Source: Nibricoccus aquaticus (GTDB taxonomy: Bacteria > Verrucomicrobiota > Verrucomicrobiia > Opitutales > Opitutaceae). Taken from it: a DNA stretch of 64,000 nt. The DNA is taken from NCBI RefSeq assembly GCF_002310495.1, contig NZ_CP023344.1, positions 3,551,501-3,615,500 of the forward strand. Direction: 5' to 3'. Positions 56,070 through 64,000 of this stretch are shown here, in pieces. The notes below the pieces were generated by a model. It saw nothing but the letters and a program-made list of their open reading frames with translations. It made no database searches and was not told where the DNA came from. Made by a program: the position numbers and the translations under genes. Position 1 is the stretch's first letter. Each line of letters starts with the position of its first letter.

Positions 56070-57235
56070 TGCCCATGAGTTTTCTAGAGATTTGGAGACG
56101 GCATGATTTCGCGGCGTCTGGGGCGGCGATACGTGCGAAGACGACTGCCGATGTGCGGCGGGCGCTGGGGTGTGCGACTGTGGGGCGCGGGCTCGGGCAG
56201 GAGGATTTGCAGTCGTTGTTGTCGCCGGCGGCGCGGCCGTTTTTGGAGGAGATGGCGCAGCTGAGTCACCGGCTGACGGTGGAGCGGTTTGGGAGGACGA
56301 TGCAGTTGTTCGCACCGATGTACTTGTCGAACGTCTGCGCGAATGTGTGCAGCTATTGCGGGTTCAGCGCGCAGAATCGCATCCCGAGAAAAGTGCTGAG
56401 CGATGCGGAGATTTTGGCGGATGCGGCGGTGTTGAAGGCGCATGGGTTCGATCACGTGTTGCTCGTCACGGGGGAATCGGGGCGCGTGGGGGTGAATTAT
56501 CTGGCGAATGCGCTGCGGGTGCTCAGGGAAAAATTCTCGAGTCTGTCGATCGAGGTGCAGCCGCTGGATGAGGCTGAGTATGCGGCGCTGGTCGAAGAAG
56601 GGCTGAGCGCGGTGCTGGTTTATCAAGAGACGTACGACGCGGCGATTTATCCGAAGCATCACGTGAGCGGGCCGAAGTCGGACATGCGCTACCGGCTGGA
56701 GACGCCGGACCGACTGGGGCGCGCGGGGGTGAAGAAGATCGGGCTCGGGGCGCTGTTCGGGCTGAGCGACTGGCGGGCGGATGCGTGGTTCACCGGGATG
56801 CATCTGCGGTATCTGGAGAGGACGTACTGGAAAACGAGGTACAGTCTGTCGTTTCCGCGGCTGAGGCCGCACGAAGGCGGGGATGTGGCGGTGACGCCGT
56901 TTGACGAGCGTGATCTGGTGCAGGCGGTGTGCGCGTTCCGGTTGTTCAGTCAGGAAGTGGAGCTGTCGCTCTCGACGCGGGAGTGTGAGGCGTTTCGCGA
57001 CCGGGCGTTCCGGCTGGGTTTCACGACGATGAGCGCGGGCTCGCGGACGAATCCGGGCGGGTATGCGAGCGCGCCGGAATCGCTGGAGCAGTTTGAAATC
57101 GACGATGCGCGGAATCCGGCGGAGGTGGCGGCGATGTTGCGCGGGCAGGGTTACGAAGCGGTGTGGAAGGACTGGGATGCGACGTATGACGGGCGGACGA
57201 AACCGGCGGCGGTGCCAGAGGTGTGTGTCACATAA
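56069..57235 (+). CDS. thiH: 2-iminoacetate synthase (radical SAM tyrosine lyase)
   Basis: This 388-residue radical-SAM enzyme cleaves tyrosine to dehydroglycine, the oxygen-independent alternative to ThiO. The cluster motif is C90, C94 and C97 (NVCANVCSYCGF). Other family segments are LLVTGESGRVGVNYL, LVYQETYD and SAGSRTNPGGY. A 7-bp inverted repeat straddles its stop codon. Confidence 0.95.
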   Translation: MPMSFLEIWRRHDFAASGAAIRAKTTADVRRALGCATVGRGLGQEDLQSLLSPAARPFLEEMAQLSHRLTVERFGRTMQLFAPMYLSNVCANVCSYCGFSAQNRIPRKVLSDAEILADAAVLKAHGFDHVLLVTGESGRVGVNYLANALRVLREKFSSLSIEVQPLDEAEYAALVEEGLSAVLVYQETYDAAIYPKHHVSGPKSDMRYRLETPDRLGRAGVKKIGLGALFGLSDWRADAWFTGMHLRYLERTYWKTRYSLSFPRLRPHEGGDVAVTPFDERDLVQAVCAFRLFSQEVELSLSTRECEAFRDRAFRLGFTTMSAGSRTNPGGYASAPESLEQFEIDDARNPAEVAAMLRGQGYEAVWKDWDATYDGRTKPAAVPEVCVT

Positions 57236-57245
57236 TACGTGACAC
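57225..57245. repeat. Inverted repeat GTGTCAC-N7-GTGACAC across the thiH/thiD junction
   Basis: Perfect 7-base arms (57225-57231, 57239-57245) flank ATAATAC, which contains the thiH stop codon. The element lies 11 bases before the thiD ATG, where an mRNA hairpin could affect thiD initiation; it could instead be a protein-binding site. Confidence 0.5.
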
Positions 57246-57256
57246 TTTTCGGGACG

Positions 57257-58069
57257 ATGAAGCGCTCACTTTGCGTGCTGACGATCGCGGGTTCCGACAG
57301 CGGAGCGGGAGCGGGCGTGCAGGCGGATGCGCGGACGATCCATGCGTTGGGCGGCTATGCGCTGACAGCGATCACGGCGGTGACGGCGCAGAACACGCGG
57401 GGCGTGAAGGCGTGGCGGGCGGTGGGGAGAGGTTTGTTGCGCGCGCAGATTGAGGCAGTGCTCGGGGATTTTCCGGTGGCGGCGATCAAGACGGGGTTGT
57501 TGCCGGGGGCGGCGGCGGTGCGGGTGGTGGTGGAGATGTTGAAGGACTATTCAGGGAGAAGACGCATGCCGCTGGTGATCGATCCGGTGGTCGGCTCGAC
57601 GAGCGGGACGAGGTTTTTGAGCGTGGTGGGGCTGCGGGCGTTGAAGGCGGAGTTGCTGCCGTGGGCGACGCTGGTGACGCCGAACTGGCCGGAGGCGGAG
57701 ACGTTGAGCGGATTGCGCGTGAGGAGTTTTGAGGATGCGGAGCGGGCGGGACGGGAGATTTTGCGAAGCGGTTGCGGGGCGGTGCTGGTGAAGGGCGGTC
57801 ACGCGCCGGGTGGACGGTGTCGCGATGTGCTGGTGATGCGGGATGCGAGCGATGACGTGGTGGTGCGCTGGTTCGAAGGGGCGCGGGTGAAGACGTGGAA
57901 TACACATGGGACGGGATGTGTGCTGTCGGCGGCGATCGCGGTGGAGTTGGCGAAGGGACGCTCGTTGACGGTGGGCATAAAAAACGCGCGCCGGTTTTTG
58001 CGGCGCGCATTGGAGAACGGAAAGGAGACGGACTGGGGCGGGGGAGCGGGGCCGGCTTTCGCGGGGTGA
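57257..58069 (+). CDS. thiD: Hydroxymethylpyrimidine (phosphate) kinase
   Basis: This 270-residue ribokinase-like enzyme phosphorylates HMP to HMP-PP. It opens with CVLTIAGSDSGAGAGVQAD, and has IKTGLLP, VIDPVVGSTSG, TPNWPEAE, VLVKGGH and the anion hole NTHGTGCVLSAA. ATG 57257 is chosen over GTG 57239. It is the last gene of the thi operon; its 3' end contains the hairpin at 57979-58008. Confidence 0.94.
   Translation: MKRSLCVLTIAGSDSGAGAGVQADARTIHALGGYALTAITAVTAQNTRGVKAWRAVGRGLLRAQIEAVLGDFPVAAIKTGLLPGAAAVRVVVEMLKDYSGRRRMPLVIDPVVGSTSGTRFLSVVGLRALKAELLPWATLVTPNWPEAETLSGLRVRSFEDAERAGREILRSGCGAVLVKGGHAPGGRCRDVLVMRDASDDVVVRWFEGARVKTWNTHGTGCVLSAAIAVELAKGRSLTVGIKNARRFLRRALENGKETDWGGGAGPAFAG
57979..58008 (-). 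terminator. Minus-strand terminator inside the 3' end of thiD
   Basis: An 8-bp stem (GCGCGCCG 57986-57993 with 58001-58008) has a 7-base loop. Six A on the left (57979-57984) become a T run on the minus strand. It would stop transcription of the convergent BamE-like gene, about 90 bases past that stop. Confidence 0.65.
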
Positions 58070-58098
58070 GGCGTGAGGGGCTGCGCGGCAGTGCTCGG

Positions 58099-58548
58099 TC
58101 AGTTGAAACTGCGGGTCTGTTCCTGGCTTTGTTTGGCTACGCGGAGTTTCCCTTCAAACATGAGCAGCGAGGTGACCTGGTAAGTGGTTATGTTTTCGAT
58201 GGAATAGACGGCAGTGGAGGTTGTGCCAATGACGGCACCGCCGGTTCCGCCGACGCCGACGAAAGCGGGAACCGCTTGAGTGGAGGTGGATGTGTGGCGC
58301 GTTTCTCGCGCGAGTTGGCGGTGGTAGATCCAGATTTCGGCCTGACCTTCGGCGACTTTGATCGGGGTGATTCCAAGCGGGCGACCGATCTGTTTGACGA
58401 TGGCTTCGGCGGACATGCCGGGATTCAGCGTGCGGTTGGAGGAGGCTGCTGGCGAACTATCGGCGGAAGCGGCGTGGGCGACGGAGGAGACGACGAGACC
58501 GGCGAGCGCAACCGCGATGAGGCGGGCGGAGGTGGAGAGCGTTTTCAT
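58099..58548 (-). CDS. Exported SmpA/OmlA (BamE-like) domain protein
   Basis: The 149-residue protein has a signal peptide (about 1-26, AHA-A) and no lipobox Cys. It then has a short linker and a BamE-like domain: LNPGMSAEAIVKQIGRPLG, QAEIWIYHR and the final strand LLMFEGKLRVAKQ. Such domains mediate envelope protein contacts; true BamE is a lipoprotein of the outer-membrane assembly complex, so this is probably a relative with another role. Single gene, convergent with thiD. Confidence 0.7.
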   Translation of the reverse strand: MKTLSTSARLIAVALAGLVVSSVAHAASADSSPAASSNRTLNPGMSAEAIVKQIGRPLGITPIKVAEGQAEIWIYHRQLARETRHTSTSTQAVPAFVGVGGTGGAVIGTTSTAVYSIENITTYQVTSLLMFEGKLRVAKQSQEQTRSFN

Positions 58549-58724
58549 GATGAGCGAGTTTTCAGTTGGGACGCGGAGCCGGGGACAATGGAGTGACGTT
58601 ATGCGGTGAGGTCCGGGTGGCGAGGGCGGGGCTGGTTCACACGTTTGAATGATGGGTGGTGGAGTGGTGGGTGCGGCGCTGTCGGGTGCGGGCTGGGTTT
58701 GTGCGAAGTGGAGCGACGGACATG

Positions 58725-58755
58725 AAAAAGCCGCGAGCGGTGGGCTCGCGGCTTT
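58725..58755 (-). terminator. Rho-independent terminator of sucCD
   Basis: An 11-bp stem (58727-58737 with 58745-58755, arm AAAGCCGCGAG) has a 7-base loop. The A run 58725-58729 gives T residues on the minus strand. It begins 29 bases past the sucD stop. Confidence 0.88.
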
Positions 58756-58784
58756 GAATGGGTGAGCGTTTCGAATCGATCAGG

Positions 58785-59708
58785 TCAGCTCAGGGAAACG
58801 CCTTTGGCTTTGGCGGCGCGGAGGAGGGCGTCGGCCATGTCGGTGGGCGTCGCGGCGACTTCGATACCGCATTCTTTGAAGACGGCGATCTTGGCTTCGG
58901 CGGTGTCCTCGGCTCCACCGACGATCGCACCGGCGTGACCCATGCGGCGGCCGGCGGGAGCGGTGGCTCCGGCGATGAAACCGGCGACGGGTTTCTTGCA
59001 GTTGTCTTTGATCCAACGGGCGGCTTCGACCTCGGCGTTGCCGCCGATTTCGCCGATGAGGATGATTCCTTTGGTGTCAGGGTCTTCGTTGAAGAGCTTG
59101 ATGACGTCGAGGTGGCTGGTGCCGTTGACCGGGTCGCCGCCGATGCCGACGGAGGTGGATTGGCCGAGGCCCTTCGAGGTGATCTGATAAACGGCTTCGT
59201 AGGTGAGGGTGCCGGAGCGCGAGACGACGCCGACATGGCCCTTCTTGTGAATGTAGCCGGGGGCAATGCCGATGCGGCAGCCGCCTTTGGAGCCTTCTCC
59301 GGTGCCGGGCGTGACGAGGCCGGGGCAGTTGGGGCCGATGAGGCGGGTCTTCTTGCCGGCAATCGCGCGCTTCACGCGGATCATGTCTTTGATTGGAATG
59401 CCTTCGGTGATGCAGACGGCGAGGTCGAGACCGGCGTCAACGCACTCGAGGATGGCGTCGCCCGCGAAGGGCGGTGGGACGAAGATCACGGAGACGGTCG
59501 CGCCAGTGGCGGCGGCGGCTTCGTGGACGGAGTTGAAGATCGGGACCTTGTGGCCGGCGTGTTCGAAGAACTGACCGCCCTTGCCTGGCGTGACGCCGGC
59601 AACGACTTGCGTGCCGTAGTCGAGCGAGAGCTGGGCGTGTTTGCCGCCGAAGGCACCGGTGATGCCTTGGACGAGGATCTTGGTCTGAGGAGTGATGAGA
59701 ATGGACAT
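58785..59708 (-). CDS. sucD: Succinyl-CoA synthetase alpha subunit
   Basis: This 307-residue TCA-cycle subunit carries the CoA site and the phospho-histidine. Motifs are VQGITGAFGGKHA, GPNCPGLVTPG, the family signature GRRMGHAGAIVGG with the catalytic His, and GGDPVNGT. It follows sucC on the same strand by 44 bases and is ended by the terminator at 58725-58755. Confidence 0.97.
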   Translation of the reverse strand: MSILITPQTKILVQGITGAFGGKHAQLSLDYGTQVVAGVTPGKGGQFFEHAGHKVPIFNSVHEAAAATGATVSVIFVPPPFAGDAILECVDAGLDLAVCITEGIPIKDMIRVKRAIAGKKTRLIGPNCPGLVTPGTGEGSKGGCRIGIAPGYIHKKGHVGVVSRSGTLTYEAVYQITSKGLGQSTSVGIGGDPVNGTSHLDVIKLFNEDPDTKGIILIGEIGGNAEVEAARWIKDNCKKPVAGFIAGATAPAGRRMGHAGAIVGGAEDTAEAKIAVFKECGIEVAATPTDMADALLRAAKAKGVSLS

Positions 59709-59752
59709 GGGAGTTTCCGCTTTTGGATTTTTGGTTGTTGGTCCGTGTCCGA

Positions 59753-60934
59753 TTAGGCGACGAGTTTGACGATCTTCTGGGCGGCGTCGGCCATGGTGTC
59801 GCCCGAGACGAGCGCGAGGCCGGACTTGGCGAGGGTCTCTTTGCCCTTGGCGACGTTGTTGCCTTCGAGGCGGACGACGAGCGGGAGCTTGAGGCCGACT
59901 TCTTTGACGGCTTCGACAATGCCCTCGGCGATGACGTTACAGTCCATGATTCCGCCGAAGATGTTTACGAAGATGCCCTTTACGTTGGCGTCGCCGAGGA
60001 TGATCTTGAAGGCCGCGACGACCTTTTCCTTCGAAGCGCCGCCGCCGACGTCGAGGAAGTTGGCGGGGTTGCCGCCGTAGTGTTTGATGATGTCCATCGT
60101 GGACATCGCGAGGCCGGCGCCGTTGACGAGGCAGGCGATGTTTCCGTCGAGGGCGATGTAGGCGAGTTCGTACTTGGAAGCTTCGATTTCTTTCGGGTCT
60201 TCCTCGTTGAGGTCGCGGAGGGCGACGATCTCGGGGTGGCGATAAAGGGCGTTGGAGTCGAAGGAGACCTTGGCGTCGAGCGCGAGGACTTCGCCGGTGG
60301 GCGTGGTGATCAGCGGGTTAACCTCGACCATGGCGGCGTCGGTTTCCCAGAAGAAGCGGTAAAGATTTTGGATGAGCTTGCCGGCATTCTTGGCTTCGCC
60401 GCCGGTGAGGCCGAGCGCTGAGATGACCTGGCGTACTTGGAAATCGGCGACGCCGTAGGCGGGATCGATGAGGACCTTGGTGATCTTCTCGGGCGTGTCG
60501 TGGGCGACTTTTTCGATTTCTACGCCGCCTTCAGTCGAGGCGACGATGACGGGCTTCGAGGTGGCGCGATCGAGGAGGATGGCGAGGTAGTATTCTTTTT
60601 TGATGTCGCTCGCGACGGTGAAGTAGACCGTCTGGACCTTGCGGCCGGCGGGGCCGGTCTGGATCGTGACGAGGGTGTTGTTGATCATCTTGCCGGCGAC
60701 TTCCTTGGCGTCGGCCTTGGTCTTGTTGAACTTCACGCCGCCCTTGTAGCCGTCGGTGAAGGTGCCCTTGCCGCGGCCACCGGCGTGGATTTGCGACTTC
60801 ACCATGGTCGGGCCTTCCGGGAGCTGGGCGAGGGCGGAGTCGAACTCCGCCGCTGATTTGGCCGACACGCCTTGGGGGACAGCGATGCCGAACTTCTCGA
60901 AGAGTGCTTTGGCCTGATACTCGTGAATGTTCAT
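59753..60934 (-). CDS. sucC: Succinyl-CoA synthetase beta subunit
   Basis: This 393-residue ATP-grasp subunit provides nucleotide and succinate sites. It has [51 protein letters not shown] and [16 protein letters not shown] 60934 gives the exact family N-terminus. It is divergent from the HTH gene at 61015, leaving an 80-base shared promoter region. Confidence 0.97.
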   Translation of the reverse strand: MNIHEYQAKALFEKFGIAVPQGVSAKSAAEFDSALAQLPEGPTMVKSQIHAGGRGKGTFTDGYKGGVKFNKTKADAKEVAGKMINNTLVTIQTGPAGRKVQTVYFTVASDIKKEYYLAILLDRATSKPVIVASTEGGVEIEKVAHDTPEKITKVLIDPAYGVADFQVRQVISALGLTGGEAKNAGKLIQNLYRFFWETDAAMVEVNPLITTPTGEVLALDAKVSFDSNALYRHPEIVALRDLNEEDPKEIEASKYELAYIALDGNIACLVNGAGLAMSTMDIIKHYGGNPANFLDVGGGASKEKVVAAFKIILGDANVKGIFVNIFGGIMDCNVIAEGIVEAVKEVGLKLPLVVRLEGNNVAKGKETLAKSGLALVSGDTMADAAQKIVKLVA

Positions 60935-61014
60935 GACTGTGGAGGGGTTTGCCACAAGGCGGGAGGAGGTGGCACGCCTAAAAGCGGCTCTAACGACGGA
61001 CGGTAAAGGAGCTG

Positions 61015-61542
61015 ATGCGGGATTGCGTTCAACTTATGCGTCTCGCAGCCTCCGCGCCCATGCAATCGCACGAGCTGCTGAAGGAAGTTCTTAAGAAAAC
61101 GAGCGCGAAACAGATCGCCGCCGACATGGGGCTCTCTCTTTCGCTGATCTATAAATGGGCGGAACCTCCTGCCGACGATAGCGGCAGTGGTGCCAATAAT
61201 CCTCTGGATCGCATCGAGCAACTGCTGCGCACGACGAACGATCATCGTGTGGCGCAGTGGGTATGTGAGCGCGCGGGTGGATTTTTTATCACGAATCCCG
61301 AGGCGAAGCCGCATCCGTATTCCTTGATCCCGGCGACGAACGACATCGTACAGGAGTTCGCCGACATGCTGCAGGTGATCGCGCTGGCGGCTTCCGACCA
61401 GAAGGTGACGAAGGAAGAGGCGAAGAACATTCGTGGACGCTGGGAAGAGTTGAAGAGCGTGACGGAGGGTTTCGTGCGCTCGGCTGAGAAAGGGAATTTT
61501 GCTGAGCTGGAGCGGGAGCTTCAGAGTAAGGCTACGCACTGA
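61015..61542 (+). CDS. Phage-CII-like HTH transcriptional regulator
   Basis: The 175-residue protein has an N-terminal helix-turn-helix (LKKTSAKQIAADMGLSLSLI), a variable linker, then RVAQWVCERAGGFFITNP and a C-terminal helical region (QEFADMLQVIALAASDQKVT) typical of CII/CP76-type regulators carried by many non-phage chromosomes. An AGGAG (61007-61011) lies close to ATG 61015; ATGs at 61036 and 61060 are alternatives. It is divergent from sucC, so it may regulate succinyl-CoA synthetase; no other prophage gene is near. Confidence 0.75.
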   Translation: MRDCVQLMRLAASAPMQSHELLKEVLKKTSAKQIAADMGLSLSLIYKWAEPPADDSGSGANNPLDRIEQLLRTTNDHRVAQWVCERAGGFFITNPEAKPHPYSLIPATNDIVQEFADMLQVIALAASDQKVTKEEAKNIRGRWEELKSVTEGFVRSAEKGNFAELERELQSKATH

Positions 61543-61919
61543 CGGCGCACGGAGTGCGGCTGGAGAGAGAAGTGTGGGAAGTGAGAGAAGCGTGGCGGGA
61601 GGGTGGGGCGGTGAGGAGGAGAGGTGGAGCGCAGTGGCTGCATGCGGTGTTGCGGGAAGGCCTCGGTGTTGAGGATTAGTCAACTGGTGGACCTCGTCGG
61701 TTGATCGGAGGGGCGTGGTTGAAATGACTCATGCCGAGGATAGGCGCACGCGTTTTCCCCGGAGAATCATATTCTGTCGCGAGAGGCAGGGCTGGAGGGA
61801 GGTCACTCGCGCAGGTACGTGGAAGTGGGATGATGGCGGTGGATTGAGAGGTAGCGCAGATGTTTCGGCGGGTGATTGATGGGCCTTCGGGAGCGGCGTC
61901 GCGGGTGCGCTGAGCGATC

Positions 61920-61939
61920 TTGCGCGCATGTGCGCAAAA
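61920..61939. promoter_or_regulatory. Inverted repeat TTTGCGC-N6-GCGCAAA, candidate enhancer site
   Basis: Perfect 7-base arms lie about 90 bases upstream of the -24 element at 62031, a usual position for a sigma-54 activator site. The form TGCGC-N6-GCGCA is close to, but not identical with, the NtrC consensus TGCAC-N7-GTGCA. Confidence 0.5.
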
Positions 61940-61950
61940 CTGACCGGTAT

Positions 61951-61972
61951 TACTTTAGTTATTGAAAGTAAC
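61951..61972. promoter_or_regulatory. Inverted repeat TTACTTT-N8-AAAGTAA
   Basis: Perfect 7-base arms with an AT-rich 8-base spacer lie between the GCGC inverted repeat and the candidate promoter. It is a plausible regulator-binding site; identity unknown. Confidence 0.45.
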
Positions 61973-62030
61973 ACTCGTTAAGGCCGAGGGCTCGCGGGAA
62001 TTTTTGAGAAAATTTCACGAGAACGGGTGC

Positions 62031-62046
62031 TGGCAAGCAACCTGCT
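62031..62046 (+). promoter_or_regulatory. Candidate sigma-54 (-24/-12) promoter for porin and urt genes
   Basis: TGGCAAGCAACCTGCT matches the TGGCAC-N5-TTGC consensus at the invariant GG and GC, with exact spacing. It lies 88 bases upstream of the porin ATG. Nitrogen-linked sigma-54 control would suit a urea-uptake locus. Confidence 0.55.
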
Positions 62047-62133
62047 AAAATGCACCGGCTTCATACCTCGCCCCGGCTCAACCCCAGTGCGCGATGAACC
62101 GCGACCCAACATCCAAACAACAACACACACACC

Positions 62134-63126
62134 ATGACGAAACATGTCATCCCACTCGGCGGCATCGCCGCCGCCGTGATCCTGGCCTCCTCGGCCTCTG
62201 CTGAAATCAAGGTTAACGAAAACCTCTCCTTCGGTGGTTATATTGTCGGCTCCGCGACGCTCACCGACATTGATGGAGCGAGCACAACCAGCACGATGGA
62301 TATCGATGCCACCAAGTTGATCACGACCGCGAAATTTGCTCCCGTCACGGGTACGCTGAGTTTTTTCGCCGGATCCGATAACGATGTGACCGTCCTCGAT
62401 GCCTACGCTAGCTATGACGCGGGCAATGGTATCACCGTCACTGGCGGCAAATTCCTTAGCTGGCTCGGTTACGAAGCTTTCGATCCCGTCAACATGACGC
62501 AGATCACCTACGGCTGGCAGCCGCTGGCTGGCTCCATCTCCGGTCTTATTGGCATCCCGGCCTACCATAGTGGTGTGAAGATTGAAAAATCAGGCGACGG
62601 CTATACCTCGGGTTTTGCTGTCCTCGATTCCAATCGCTACGACACGACTGCCGTCAAGGGCGATGGCCGACTCGATCACGGCGCAGGCTTCGAAGCTTAC
62701 ACCACTTTCAAGAGCGGCAATTTCACGACCTTCATCGGCGCCGCTTACGACAAGGATGATTGGGCCGATCTCGCCACCTACAGCGGTGACGTTTGGTTTC
62801 AGTACGCTGAAGGCGCCAACACCTTCGCGCTCGAACTCTGTTACGCCAACCAAGACCCAAAAATCGGCGACAACACCGCCAGCTACTTCTGGCTGCTCTT
62901 CGCGAAGCATACATTCTCCGAAAAATTTGCTCTTTCGGGTCGTGTCTCGGGCGGTAACGTCGATGGCACACCCGCCGATGCCGAATACATCAAGGGCACG
63001 ATCGCTCCCGCTTGGACGATCACGCCAAATCTCGAGATCGTCGGCGAAGTCAGCTACACGACATTCGACGGCGTCGGTTTCGATAACGGTCTGTTCGCCG
63101 GCCTCCAGGCCCGCTTCAAGTTCTAA
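62134..63126 (+). CDS. Outer-membrane porin
   Basis: The 330-residue protein has a signal peptide (about 1-23, SASA-E) and then continuous amphipathic beta strands with many Gly/Asp/Thr/aromatic residues (LSFGGYIVGSATLTD, FTTFIGAAYDKDDW). It ends in Phe (LQARFKF), the outer-membrane assembly signature. It lies 185 bases upstream of urtA and probably shares its promoter, so it may be the outer-membrane pore for urea or short amides. C-ending codons dominate, unlike most plus-strand genes in the window, suggesting high expression. Confidence 0.82.
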   Translation: MTKHVIPLGGIAAAVILASSASAEIKVNENLSFGGYIVGSATLTDIDGASTTSTMDIDATKLITTAKFAPVTGTLSFFAGSDNDVTVLDAYASYDAGNGITVTGGKFLSWLGYEAFDPVNMTQITYGWQPLAGSISGLIGIPAYHSGVKIEKSGDGYTSGFAVLDSNRYDTTAVKGDGRLDHGAGFEAYTTFKSGNFTTFIGAAYDKDDWADLATYSGDVWFQYAEGANTFALELCYANQDPKIGDNTASYFWLLFAKHTFSEKFALSGRVSGGNVDGTPADAEYIKGTIAPAWTITPNLEIVGEVSYTTFDGVGFDNGLFAGLQARFKF

Positions 63127-63311
63127 TCTGAACCAGGTTTCTTCCACCGGCTGATCGCGCGCACTGCGAGCATCAGCCGGTTCTCCACGCGGCGCTGCGA
63201 GGCGAGTCCCGGCTGCGTGTTTTTCCTCGGAAACGTTCCCTGCTTTTTTCGGCCGAGCCCCTCACTGGCTCGCGGCCACCTTCATCCCCGCCCCTGCAAC
63301 AATTGTCCCCT

Positions 63312-64000
63312 ATGATCACTAACGCTTCAAAATTCCTCGCGGCTGGCGCACTCGCTCTGGGTGCCACACTCGCTTCCTCCCACGCTCAGGAAACCGTCAA
63401 AGTCGGCGTGCTTCACTCGTTATCAGGCACGATGGCCATCTCGGAAACGTCCCTGCGCGACGTGCTCCTCTTCACCTTCGACGAGATCAACGCCAAAGGC
63501 GGCGTGCTCGGCAAAAAGATCGAACCGGTCGTCGTTGACGGCGCCTCGAACTGGCCTCTCTTCGCCGAAAAAGCCAAGCAGCTCCTCGAGCAGGACAAGG
63601 TCGCTGTGACCTTCGGCTGCTGGACCTCCGTGAGCCGCAAATCCGTCCTTCCCGTTTACGAGAAGAACAACGGCCTCCTCTTCTATCCCGTGCAGTACGA
63701 GGGCGAAGAAGAGTCGCAGAACGTTTTCTACACAGCCGAGGCTGTTAACCAGCAGGCTACGCCCGCCGTCGATTACCTCCTCGAGCAAGGCTACAAGAAG
63801 TTCTACCTGCTCGGTTCCGACTACGTGTATCCACAAACCACGAACCTCGTGCTCCTCGAGTATCTCCTGAGCAAGGGCGTTCCTCTCGCCAACATCGGCG
63901 GCGGTTTGAAGGAAGAAGGCGGCAAGGTCATCTCCGCCGGCAAGTACACGCCGTTCGGCCACACCGACTACCAGCAGATCGTCGCTGAAATTAAACAGTT
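63312..64000 (+). CDS. urtA: Urea ABC transporter substrate-binding protein (partial, runs off the right edge)
   Basis: The first 229 residues show a signal peptide (about 1-25, SHAQ-E) and the periplasmic-binding fold of UrtA. Recognisable are [20 protein letters not shown], the [20 protein letters not shown] stretch, [28 protein letters not shown] and [11 protein letters not shown]. It binds urea for the high-affinity urtABCDE importer, whose remaining genes, and often urease, usually follow downstream. Confidence 0.93.
   Translation, partial: MITNASKFLAAGALALGATLASSHAQETVKVGVLHSLSGTMAISETSLRDVLLFTFDEINAKGGVLGKKIEPVVVDGASNWPLFAEKAKQLLEQDKVAVTFGCWTSVSRKSVLPVYEKNNGLLFYPVQYEGEEESQNVFYTAEAVNQQATPAVDYLLEQGYKKFYLLGSDYVYPQTTNLVLLEYLLSKGVPLANIGGGLKEEGGKVISAGKYTPFGHTDYQQIVAEIKQ

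Larger units (their letters stand above)
61543..62133. other. Long intergenic region between the HTH gene and the porin
   Basis: No convincing gene in 591 bases. The first 380 bases are strongly G-rich on the plus strand. An AT-rich patch with two inverted repeats (61920-61939, 61951-61972) follows, then a sigma-54-like promoter (62031-62046) and a C- and A-rich untranslated leader with CAACAACACACACACC before the porin ATG. Confidence 0.8.

Noticed and set aside
61015-61542. CII-like regulator as evidence for a prophage
   Set aside because: No integrase, structural phage gene or attachment site is near; this family is common on chromosomes.
61943-61970. Possible dif site in the AT-rich patch near the skew change
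   Set aside because: The right half resembles a XerD arm only partly (TTATTGAAAGT) and the left half matches poorly; a computed dif search is required.

Overview
The window is high-GC, gene-dense chromosomal DNA. It most resembles a Verrucomicrobiota member of the Opitutaceae type. This is inferred from gene content, not from a marker-gene search: FecR next to a CHASE2 adenylate cyclase, an SHD1/thioredoxin-like protein, a Lys/Pro-rich DksA-like protein between ileS and lspA, and many dispersed intergenic repeats. No rRNA, tRNA, CRISPR array, insertion sequence or prophage was seen.

Layout. 0-6.5 kb: two response regulators, an O-antigen-ligase-like protein, a FecR-domain protein and a CHASE2 adenylate cyclase. 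6.7-13 kb: ilvB, a YmdB-type phosphodiesterase, accA, and an NfeD/flotillin membrane pair. 13.1-16.7 kb: an exported HExxH protein and a tandem paralogue that has lost the metal site. 16.8-21.2 kb: a cyclophilin, two exported MTA/SAH-nucleosidase-like proteins, trpB and yicC. 21.4-29.2 kb: an accessory nitrogen-scavenging block with an NCS2-like permease, a BiuH-like amidohydrolase, an AtzE-like amidase, an AtzH-AtzG fusion, a TonB-dependent receptor and a divergent GntR/FCD regulator that faces a 12-bp palindrome. 29.5-36 kb: a ROK kinase, lspA, a small unknown gene, the DksA-like gene and ileS. 36-43.3 kb: haem genes (hemY, hemE, hemF) followed on the same strand by a Zn/Mn ABC transporter, with repeats in most gaps. 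43.4-51.5 kb: a D-Ala-D-Ala carboxypeptidase, the thioredoxin-like protein, prfC, a small membrane protein, an RlmI-type methyltransferase and an unrecognised ATP-grasp-like protein. 51.5-58 kb: a TPP riboswitch and a compact thiCS-thiE(2)-thiGHD thiamin operon. 58-64 kb: a BamE-like lipid-free exported protein, sucD/sucC, a CII-like HTH regulator, then a porin and the start of urtA behind a candidate sigma-54 promoter.

How the parts fit. The nitrogen theme appears twice: a ureide/biuret-type hydrolytic block at 21-29 kb, and porin plus urea-binding protein at 62-64 kb. Both would deliver urea-like nitrogen to the cell. The thiamin operon, haem genes, ilvB (a TPP enzyme), succinyl-CoA synthetase and accA are core metabolism.

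The most unusual signals are the AtzH-AtzG fusion, the two tandem pairs in which one copy has lost catalytic residues, the DksA-like protein with a degenerate zinc finger and a histone-H1-like tail, a repeat inserted in frame inside hemF, terminators of convergent genes lying inside their neighbour's coding 3' end, and an abrupt change from G-rich to C-rich on the plus strand near 62.04 kb in both coding and non-coding DNA.
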